A stretch of 6,023 bases of DNA from Idiomarina sp. UBA6142 (GTDB taxonomy: Bacteria; Pseudomonadota; Gammaproteobacteria; Enterobacterales; Alteromonadaceae), in NCBI GenBank assembly GCA_002423905.1, contig DIVC01000014.1:6192-12214 (forward strand), written 5' to 3'. The translations under genes were made by a program, and so were the position numbers. Shown here piece after piece: positions 1 to 6,023 of the stretch; position 1 is the stretch's first letter; every line of letters starts with the position of its first letter. Under the pieces are notes generated by a model. That model saw only the letters and a program-made list of their open reading frames with translations. It ran no database searches and was not told where the DNA came from.

Positions 1-692
1 TGGTTGGTTATACCAACGCAGGTAAGTCAACCTTGTTTAATCGTATTACTGAAGCCGGTGTGTATGCCGCGGATCAGCTGTTCGCTACCCTTGATCCAAC
101 CTTACGGAAGCTCGAATTAGCCGATGTGGGCACGGTGATTTTGGCCGATACCGTTGGCTTTATTCGGCATTTGCCGCACGACTTAGTGGCGGCCTTTAAA
201 GCGACGCTACAAGAAACTCAAGAAGCGGACTTATTGTTGCATGTTGTCGATATCAACGATGAACGGCAGCAAGATAACATGCTGCAAGTACAGGATGTAT
301 TGACCGAAATTGGCGCTGACGAAGTACCACAATTAATCATTTGTAACAAAATTGACCACCTGCCTGAGCTGACCCCGCGTATTGATTATGACGAGCAGGG
401 TAAACCAATGCGGGTCTGGTTATCGGCGCAGACCGGTGCTGGGGTAGAGCTGGTGCAGCAAGCCCTGGTGCAACGCTTACGACCAGCTATGGTGAATCTA
501 TCGCTACGAATTCCGCCCTCAATGGGTAAGTTACGTGGTAAGCTGTACGCCTTAAACAGCGTGACTGCCGAGCAACCGAGTGAGGATGGTCAAATGGCCA
601 TGCAAGTACGTATGTCTCAAGTCGATTGGCAACGTTTATGTAAGCAGGTCAGCGAAGAATATGGCGATAGCCTGCAAGCCTTTGTACAATAG
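1..692 (+). CDS. hflX: GTPase HflX, C-terminal part (5' end outside window)
   Basis: This is the 3' part of hflX; the first complete codon is at position 3 and 229 residues remain of a protein usually around 430 long. HflX is a ribosome-associated GTPase that splits stalled or heat-damaged 70S ribosomes. The missing N-terminal half would carry the HflX-specific nucleotide-binding and helical domains. What is visible is the whole G domain from the P-loop on: G1 GYTNAGKST (6-32), the conserved FATLDPTLR segment that follows it, G3 DTVGF (147-161) followed by IRHLPHDLVAAFKATLQET, G4 NKID (345-356) and G5 SAQTG (423-437). After these comes the C-terminal domain, with the family-typical VDWQRLCKQ near the end. 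All G motifs are intact. It lies 49 nt upstream of hflK on the same strand, as in the E. coli hflA operon. Identification is very secure; only the start is unknown. Confidence 0.97.
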   Translation, partial: VGYTNAGKSTLFNRITEAGVYAADQLFATLDPTLRKLELADVGTVILADTVGFIRHLPHDLVAAFKATLQETQEADLLLHVVDINDERQQDNMLQVQDVLTEIGADEVPQLIICNKIDHLPELTPRIDYDEQGKPMRVWLSAQTGAGVELVQQALVQRLRPAMVNLSLRIPPSMGKLRGKLYALNSVTAEQPSEDGQMAMQVRMSQVDWQRLCKQVSEEYGDSLQAFVQ

Positions 693-741
693 CAGGCACA
701 ATTTTTTAACTCGAACTATTAACTCTGACGTGGAGTATTCA

Positions 742-1923
742 ATGGCTTGGAATCAACCGGGAAACGGCAATCAAAATGACCGTGATCCATGGAAAAACCA
801 AGGCGGCCGTGAGCAAGGTCCACCCGACCTTGATGAAGCGGTTCGTAACTTGCTCGGCAAACTTGGCTTTGGTGGCGGCAATAAACGCCCCTCCAACAGC
901 ACGAGTGGTAATGGTGGCGCTGCATCACGTGGTTTAGGCGTGATTGCAGTGATCGCCGTAGCCATTTGGTTTATCGCTGGTTTTTATACCGTGAAAGAAG
1001 CAGAGCGAGGCGTAGTATTGCGTTTCGGTCAATATTCGGACTTGGTTGAGTCAGGTCTGCATTGGCGTCCAGTGTTTATCGATACCGTGGAAACCGTCGA
1101 CGTAAATAACGTGAAGCAATTCCAATCCGAAGGCTTCATGCTGACTCAAGACGAAAACGTGGTGCATGTTGAACTGGACGTACAGTATCGAGTGGTTAAT
1201 CCGCGTGATTATCTGTACGCGGTGGAAAATGCCGACCGTAGTTTGGCGCAGGCAACTGACTCAGCGTTACGTTACGTGGTCGGTCACACCACCATGGATG
1301 AAGTGCTAACCGTAGGTCGTGAAGTCGTCCGCAGCCGCACGCTTGAGCTACTTGAAACGATGATTCAACCATACCAGTTGGGTATTCGAGTCGTTGATGT
1401 GAACTTACTTCCGGCGCGCCCACCTGAGCCAGTTAAAGATGCATTCGATGACGCCATCTCGGCGCAAGAAGATGAGCAACGCTACATTCGTGAAGCCGAA
1501 GCCTATGCCCGCGAGCGCGAGCCACTTGCTCGTGGTCAGGTGCGTCGGGTGCAACAAGATGCCCAAGCTTATCGTGAGCAAACTATTTTGAAGGCTCAGG
1601 GTGAAGTGGCCCGCTTTGAACAGCTATTGCCTCAATATAAAGCTGCGCCGGTCGTTACGCGCGAACGTTTGTATATTGAGACCCTAGAAAAAATCTACGC
1701 CAACAGCGCGAAGATCATGATCGATGTGGAAGGTAGCAACAACATGTTGTATTTGCCGCTGGATAAAATTCTCGAAACCCAACGTGGTGGAATCAATCAG
1801 AATCAACTTCAGCAGCAACAACAGCAGCCATTAAGTGTGCCGCAGCAGCGTCAGTCGCCTACTCAGAGCGGTGGCATGAATGACGCTAACCGAACCACTA
1901 ATCGTAGCGGCGGGAGAGGCTAA
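742..1923 (+). CDS. hflK: FtsH modulator subunit HflK (SPFH/prohibitin family)
   Basis: HflK, 393 aa, pairs with HflC in a large inner-membrane assembly that encloses FtsH and restrains its degradation of membrane proteins. The order along the protein is: a Gly/Asn-rich cytoplasmic N-terminus (about 1-63, starting MAWNQPGNG, with the family-typical GPPDLDEAVRNL at 26-37), one membrane helix (about 64-82), then the SPFH domain beginning FYTVKEAERGVVLRFG (81-96). A charged, Arg/Glu/Gln-rich helical stretch (about 240-300) is followed by a hydrophobic segment ending NNMLYLPLDKIL (333-344), then a Gln/Asn/Gly-rich tail with six consecutive Gln at 357-362. By family topology everything after the helix is periplasmic. 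The ATG at 742 is chosen over the longer in-frame ORF, which begins at 580 inside hflX, because GGAG at 732-735 is a good ribosome site 6 nt upstream and the N-terminus matches the family. It is translationally close to hflC (3 nt gap). Confidence 0.96.
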   Translation: MAWNQPGNGNQNDRDPWKNQGGREQGPPDLDEAVRNLLGKLGFGGGNKRPSNSTSGNGGAASRGLGVIAVIAVAIWFIAGFYTVKEAERGVVLRFGQYSDLVESGLHWRPVFIDTVETVDVNNVKQFQSEGFMLTQDENVVHVELDVQYRVVNPRDYLYAVENADRSLAQATDSALRYVVGHTTMDEVLTVGREVVRSRTLELLETMIQPYQLGIRVVDVNLLPARPPEPVKDAFDDAISAQEDEQRYIREAEAYAREREPLARGQVRRVQQDAQAYREQTILKAQGEVARFEQLLPQYKAAPVVTRERLYIETLEKIYANSAKIMIDVEGSNNMLYLPLDKILETQRGGINQNQLQQQQQQPLSVPQQRQSPTQSGGMNDANRTTNRSGGRG

Positions 1924-1926
1924 CGC

Positions 1927-2814
1927 ATGAAAAATCTAATTGCAGTTTTAGTGATTGTTGCGGCAGTGCTTGGTTTATCCTCGCTGTTCGTCGTCAAAGA
2001 GGGTGAGCGCGCAATTGTGGTGCAATTTGGTAAAGTTCAGCGTGATGCTGATACCGGTTTGCCCAAAGTGTTTCAACCCGGCTTGCATTTCAAATTGCCA
2101 TTTATTGAGCAAGTGAAACGCATGGATTCACGCTTTAAAACCCTCGATGGCGAAGCCGACCGTTTCACCACCAGCGAGAAAAAAGACCTAATTGTAGACA
2201 CCTATGTAAAGTGGCGTATCTCTGATTTTGCCACCTACTATTTGTCCACCAACGGCGGCAACCAACGCCAAGCCGAAGATCTGTTGACCCGTCGGGTTAA
2301 CAGCGGTCTGCGGGCAGAGTTTGGTAACCGTACCATCAAAGATATCGTCTCGGGTGAACGTGATGACCTGATGCGCGATGCTTTGATCAAGAGTGCTGAT
2401 AGCGCCCAAGAACTGGGTATCGAAGTGATTGATGTGCGGGTTATGCAAATTAACCTGCCGAATGAAGTCAGTCAGTCGATCTTCCAGCGCATGCGCGCTG
2501 AGCGCCAAGCAGTAGCTATGGAACACCGTTCTAAAGGTCAAGAGCAGGCCGAGTTTATCCGCGCAGATGTGGATGCTCGCGTAACGGTTATGCTGGCCGA
2601 TGCTGAACGTGAATCACGGCAGGTTCGTGGTGAAGGTGAAGCCGAGGCGGCGGGTATTTATTCCCGAGCTTACAATCGTGACCCTGAATTTTACGCGTTT
2701 ATGCGCAGTTTGCAGGCCTACGAGGCGAGTTTCGCCAATGGTAATGACGTGTTAGTCCTTGAGCCAAACAGCGACTTTTTCCGTTACTTGAAATCACTTA
2801 GCGGTAAGAGCTAA
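1927..2814 (+). CDS. hflC: FtsH modulator subunit HflC (SPFH/prohibitin family)
   Basis: HflC, 295 aa, is the partner of HflK in the FtsH-regulating membrane complex. It begins with a short N-terminus and a signal-anchor helix (about 4-22), then the SPFH domain opening VVKEGERAIVVQFGKV (22-37). LIVDTYVKWRI (88-98) and RDALIKSADSAQELGIEVIDVRV (150-172) are typical of HflC. The helical region that follows contains RAERQAVAMEHRSKGQEQAE (190-209), and the C-terminus has the characteristic DPEFYAFMRSLQAYE (252-266) and SDFFRYLKS (282-290). The start is supported by GAGG at 1916-1919, inside the end of hflK, 7 nt before the ATG, so the two are almost certainly co-translated. It is shorter than E. 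coli HflC (334 aa), but no conserved segment appears to be missing. Confidence 0.96.
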   Translation: MKNLIAVLVIVAAVLGLSSLFVVKEGERAIVVQFGKVQRDADTGLPKVFQPGLHFKLPFIEQVKRMDSRFKTLDGEADRFTTSEKKDLIVDTYVKWRISDFATYYLSTNGGNQRQAEDLLTRRVNSGLRAEFGNRTIKDIVSGERDDLMRDALIKSADSAQELGIEVIDVRVMQINLPNEVSQSIFQRMRAERQAVAMEHRSKGQEQAEFIRADVDARVTVMLADAERESRQVRGEGEAEAAGIYSRAYNRDPEFYAFMRSLQAYEASFANGNDVLVLEPNSDFFRYLKSLSGKS

Positions 2815-2827
2815 CGATTAGTCTGCT

Positions 2828-3997
2828 ATGGTCAGCTATAAGCAGCACTATCAGGGTTTTATCAGTCAGCACAGAGAGCGCTTGCATTGTGCGCCGCACA
2901 GCCATCATTACTGGCCTGATGTAACGCAGCAAGCGCAACTCGACTACTGGCTCGATAGTGCTCGTGGAGTTGACCATAAATGGGATGCCATTTTTTCCGA
3001 ACGTATCCCTGATGTACAGCGCCGCTTAGCGGCGCTGTTGCATTATCCGCACCCTGAACAATGGGTGTTTGCCAGCAATACCCACGAATTACTGTACCGG
3101 CTGATGAGCTGTTTTGCCGCCAATCAGCCGCTGCATATTTTAACCACCGATAGCGAATTTCACAGCTTCAGCCGCCAATTACGGCGTCTGCAAGAGCGCC
3201 CTAACGTTCGCGTTACCAGCATTTCAACCCAGCCTTTTGCTAGCTTTCCGGAGCGCTGGCAAGCAGCGGTGCAAGCCGGTAGCTATCAACTGATTTTTAT
3301 CAGCCAAGTGTTTTACAACTCCGGTGTGATTGCGCCTGCGGTTGAGACTTGGTTGCCATGGGTCGAGCCCAGCACGCAAGTGGTGATTGATGGCTATCAT
3401 GGTTGCGGCGCCATACCAACTGACCTCAGTGGTGTGGCAGATAGGGTGTTTTATCTAGCCGGCGCCTATAAATACCTGCAAGCGGGCGAGGGCTGTTGTT
3501 TTATGGCGGTACCCAAGCACTGTTCGTTGCGCCCGGAATATACCGGCTGGTTTGCCGATTTCGCCAATCTTGCCAAGCCCCAAGCAGGAGCGGTTGAATA
3601 CGCCGCAGATGGCTACCGTTTTGCCGGTGCCACCATGGATTTCAGCGCCTTATATCGGCTACAAGCGGTGTTGCGCTGGTGGCAGCAAGATGGCCTAACG
3701 GTGGCGCACATGCATCGCCATGTGCAGCAGTTACAGCAGGCTTTTTTACAGGTTATTGCCCGCGCCCAACACCCGTTATTAAACGAATCGAACCGATTAT
3801 TTCACGCCGGCGCCGACCATGGTCACTTTTTCACTTATCAGTTACCTAGCGCTGAGCAGGTCACCGCATTAGCGCTTCAGCTCGCTGCCGCCGGCATCGA
3901 CACCGATTATCGCGGTGATCGCCTGCGCTTTGGTTTTGCGCTGTATCACGACGCTGCGGATTACCAACGGCTGGAAAAAGCCCTGACAGCCGCCTAA
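2828..3997 (+). CDS. PLP-dependent class-V aminotransferase fold enzyme, kynureninase-like; substrate unknown
   Basis: A 389-aa fold-type I PLP enzyme of the aminotransferase class V superfamily, closest in motif layout to kynureninase. Visible features in order: CAPHSHHYWPDV (21-32) in place of the usual kynureninase substrate-loop motif; ASNTHELLYRL (82-92), the cofactor-phosphate region; IDGYHGCGAIPTDL (187-200), where D188 and H191 match the Asp and His that contact the PLP ring; GAYKYLQAGEG (212-222), where K215 should be the Schiff-base lysine and Y214 precedes it as in kynureninase; GWF (240-242); and LRFGFALYH (366-374), whose Arg matches the substrate-carboxylate arginine. The catalytic residues look intact, so it is probably active. 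Whether it cleaves kynurenine, or acts as a desulfurase, lyase or transaminase, cannot be read from sequence. It follows hflC by 13 nt. An in-frame stop at 2819-2821 makes ATG 2828 the first possible start, and the ribosome site is poor. No tryptophan- or NAD-pathway genes are adjacent. Confidence 0.85.
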   Translation: MVSYKQHYQGFISQHRERLHCAPHSHHYWPDVTQQAQLDYWLDSARGVDHKWDAIFSERIPDVQRRLAALLHYPHPEQWVFASNTHELLYRLMSCFAANQPLHILTTDSEFHSFSRQLRRLQERPNVRVTSISTQPFASFPERWQAAVQAGSYQLIFISQVFYNSGVIAPAVETWLPWVEPSTQVVIDGYHGCGAIPTDLSGVADRVFYLAGAYKYLQAGEGCCFMAVPKHCSLRPEYTGWFADFANLAKPQAGAVEYAADGYRFAGATMDFSALYRLQAVLRWWQQDGLTVAHMHRHVQQLQQAFLQVIARAQHPLLNESNRLFHAGADHGHFFTYQLPSAEQVTALALQLAAAGIDTDYRGDRLRFGFALYHDAADYQRLEKALTAA

Positions 3998-4023
3998 TCG
4001 GGCTACCTTAAGCGGTGAACTTC

Positions 4024-4032
4024 TGCTAAAAT
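4024..4032 (+). promoter_or_regulatory. Candidate extended -10 promoter for purA
   Basis: TG at 4024-4025, one base, then TAAAAT at 4027-4032 makes a good extended -10 element (TGnTAAAAT). It lies 64 nt upstream of the purA ATG, in the only sizeable gap before the gene. At 17-bp spacing the -35 position (4004-4009) is poor, which extended -10 promoters tolerate. Transcription would start near 4038-4040. No palindrome resembling the E. coli PurR box is visible between 3998 and 4096. Confidence 0.5.
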
Positions 4033-4038
4033 TCACGC

Positions 4039-4053
4039 CTGTTTTTTCAACAG
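4039..4053 (+). other. Small stem-loop at the predicted 5' end of the purA mRNA
   Basis: CTGTT (4039-4043) pairs with AACAG (4049-4053) around the 5-nt loop TTTTC. The stem coincides with the transcription start expected from the extended -10 element, so it would sit at or very near the mRNA 5' end, where hairpins can slow decay. The stem is only 5 bp and could be chance. Confidence 0.25.
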
Positions 4054-4069
4054 CGCCAATCAATTTTAA

Positions 4070-5395
<1,326 letters not shown>

Positions 5396-5415
5396 GCGAT
5401 CGCGCTGCAAAGGGC

Positions 5416-5471
5416 AAAAAAAATGGCATTTTCTATTGCATAGATAAAATCTATCCAATAGAATGCCGTCC
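5416..5471 (+). promoter_or_regulatory. Probable promoter of the tRNA-tuf operon, with UP-like A-tract
   Basis: TTGCAT (5436-5441, a 3/6 -35) and TAGAAT (5459-5464, a 5/6 -10) are exactly 17 bp apart. They are followed by a GC-rich discriminator, GCCGTCC, typical of stable-RNA promoters under stringent control. A start near 5471 leaves about 14 nt of leader before the first tRNA. The A8 tract (5416-5423) would lie around -55 to -48, with ATTTT just downstream, which is where an UP element contacts the alpha subunit of RNA polymerase. The weak -35 is the main doubt. The hexamers lie within the palindrome described at 5425-5467. Confidence 0.5.
5425..5467 (-). terminator. 18-bp imperfect palindrome flanked by A8: possible minus-strand intrinsic terminator
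   Basis: Arms read inward as GGCATT (5425-5430), CTATTG (5433-5438) and ATAGAT (5440-5445); after the loop AAA they are matched by ATCTAT (5449-5454), CAATAG (5456-5461) and AATGCC (5462-5467). The only interruptions are a C/C mismatch (5439/5455) and a 2-nt TT bulge at 5431-5432. The A8 run at 5416-5423 lies on the left, so hairpin plus T8 reads as an intrinsic terminator on the minus strand. On the plus strand no T-run follows, so it is not a canonical terminator for purA. No minus-strand gene is seen upstream that would need it. The palindrome could instead be a protein-binding site, since it overlaps the probable tRNA promoter. The structure is certain; its role is not. Confidence 0.4.
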
Positions 5472-5484
5472 ACCTAACCGGGGT

Positions 5485-5560
<76 letters not shown>

Positions 5561-5575
5561 ACTCAAAATTTGTCT

Positions 5576-5660
5576 GGAGGGGTTCCCGAGCGGTCAAAGG
5601 GATCAGACTGTAAATCTGACGGCTCAGCCTTCGCAGGTTCGAATCCTGCCCCCTCCACCA
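5576..5660 (+). tRNA. tyrU: tRNA-Tyr (anticodon GTA)
   Basis: 85 nt including the encoded CCA. The acceptor GGAGGGG (5576-5582) pairs perfectly with CCCCTCC (5650-5656). The long variable arm around GGCTCAGCCTTCG is that of a class II tRNA, as expected for bacterial tRNA-Tyr. The anticodon loop gives GTA at 5610-5612, whose G34 is normally converted to queuosine. The T arm CAGGTTCGAATCCTG is intact. It lies 15 nt after tRNA-Thr(TGT), in the position of E. coli tyrU. Confidence 0.97.
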
Positions 5661-5722
5661 ATTTGCATTGATGTTTAATGCGGTGAGTAAAGAATGGTTT
5701 GAGGTGGCCCGATTCAAGGCAA

Positions 5723-5797
<75 letters not shown>

Positions 5798-5810
5798 TGA
5801 AACATGTCGT

Positions 5811-5886
5811 GCTGATATAGCTCAGGTGGTAGAGCGCACCCTTGGTAAGGGTGAGGTCGGCGGTTCAATTCCGCCTATCAGCACCA
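5811..5886 (+). tRNA. thrT: tRNA-Thr (anticodon GGT)
   Basis: 76 nt including CCA. The acceptor GCTGATA (5811-5817) pairs perfectly with TATCAGC (5876-5882). The anticodon GGT at 5844-5846 sits in loop CTTGGTA closed by a CACCC/GGGTG-type stem and reads ACC and ACU. The body is nearly identical to E. coli thrT; the T loop reads TTCAATT. It lies 13 nt after tRNA-Gly and is the last tRNA before tuf. Confidence 0.97.
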
Positions 5887-5922
5887 TTTATTCGGTCCAA
5901 TCTCAAAACTTCTACTCCCCTG

Positions 5923-5951
5923 ATGACACAATGCGCTAGGTTAGATACTAT
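5923..5951 (+). promoter_or_regulatory. Candidate internal promoter for tuf
   Basis: In the 115-nt spacer between the last tRNA and tuf, ATGACA (5923-5928, 5/6 to the -35 consensus) and TACTAT (5946-5951, 4/6 to the -10) are 17 bp apart. This would give a leader of about 44 nt and could supply extra EF-Tu mRNA beyond what is processed from the tRNA cotranscript. No terminator is visible between the last tRNA and tuf. Confidence 0.35.
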
Positions 5952-6001
5952 TATTGTTCCGAGTTGAACCATTGTAAGTTGTTTAAATTCAAGAGGCTGT
6001 C

Positions 6002-6023
6002 ATGTCAAAAGAAAAATTTAACC
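6002..6023 (+). CDS. tuf: Elongation factor Tu, first seven codons (truncated by window end)
   Basis: Only MSKEKFN is encoded before the window ends, matching the EF-Tu N-terminus (E. coli MSKEKFER). The assignment leans on context: in E. coli the thrU-tyrU-glyT-thrT tRNA cluster leads into tufB with a spacer of about the same length. GAGG at 5993-5996, 5 nt before the ATG, is a good ribosome site. EF-Tu delivers aminoacyl-tRNA to the ribosomal A site. The gene would be the tufB-type copy; whether a second tuf copy exists cannot be seen here. Confidence 0.88.

Noticed and set aside
706..725. Direct repeat TTAACTC (706-712 and 719-725) in the hflX-hflK gap as an operator
   Set aside because: Seven bases repeated once in AT-rich spacer is expected by chance, and no promoter hexamers flank it convincingly.
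580..741. N-terminal extension of hflK in the same open frame
   Set aside because: It overlaps the end of hflX and has no family-like sequence. The ATG at 742 has a good ribosome site and the canonical HflK N-terminus.
2188..2541. 117-codon minus-strand ORF opposite hflC
   Set aside because: It lies entirely within a well-conserved gene, its sequence resembles no recognisable family, and it has no convincing ribosome site; a shadow of hflC codon structure.
3979..4004. AGCCC...GGGCT inverted repeat at the end of the PLP-enzyme gene as a terminator
   Set aside because: The stem is only 5 bp with a 16-nt loop and no T-run follows, so it is not a credible intrinsic terminator.
5665..5681. GCATT/AATGC hairpin in the tRNA-Tyr to tRNA-Gly spacer as an RNA-processing element
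   Set aside because: A 5-bp stem with a 7-nt loop is too weak to claim; processing of the spacer needs no such structure.

Overview
This window comes from a gammaproteobacterial chromosome. It holds conserved core genes on the + strand only: the 3' half of hflX, complete hflK and hflC, a PLP-dependent class-V aminotransferase/kynureninase-like gene, complete purA, and the tRNA(Thr)-tRNA(Tyr)-tRNA(Gly)-tRNA(Thr)-tuf operon, of which only the first seven codons of tuf are included. Two things support a gammaproteobacterium. The hflX-hflK-hflC...purA order is that of the E. coli hflA region, and the four tRNAs have the same identities and order as E. coli thrU-tyrU-glyT-thrT-tufB. Moderate GC, and the lack of both yjeT (expected in enterics) and hisZ (expected in pseudomonads and relatives) between hflC and purA, suggest a non-enteric, perhaps marine, lineage. 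I cannot name the genus.

Layout: 1-692 hflX (5' end missing); 742-1923 hflK; 1927-2814 hflC, 3 nt after hflK; 2828-3997 PLP-enzyme gene, 13 nt after hflC; 3998-4096 purA leader with an extended -10 promoter candidate; 4097-5395 purA; 5396-5484 junction with an A8 tract, an 18-bp imperfect palindrome and a probable tRNA promoter embedded in it; 5485-5886 four tRNA genes with encoded CCA ends; 5887-6001 tuf leader with a possible second promoter; 6002-6023 tuf start.

How the genes work together: HflX is a ribosome-splitting/rescue GTPase. HflK and HflC form the membrane complex that surrounds and modulates the FtsH protease. PurA commits IMP to AMP synthesis. The tRNA-tuf operon co-expresses EF-Tu with tRNAs it delivers. 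The PLP enzyme has no evident link to its neighbours and its substrate is unknown.

I see no mobile element, CRISPR array, defence system or clearly new system. The parts most worth a second look are the palindrome/promoter overlap at the purA-tRNA junction, the direct adjacency of purA to the tRNA-tuf operon, and the kynureninase-like gene in the hflC-purA slot.
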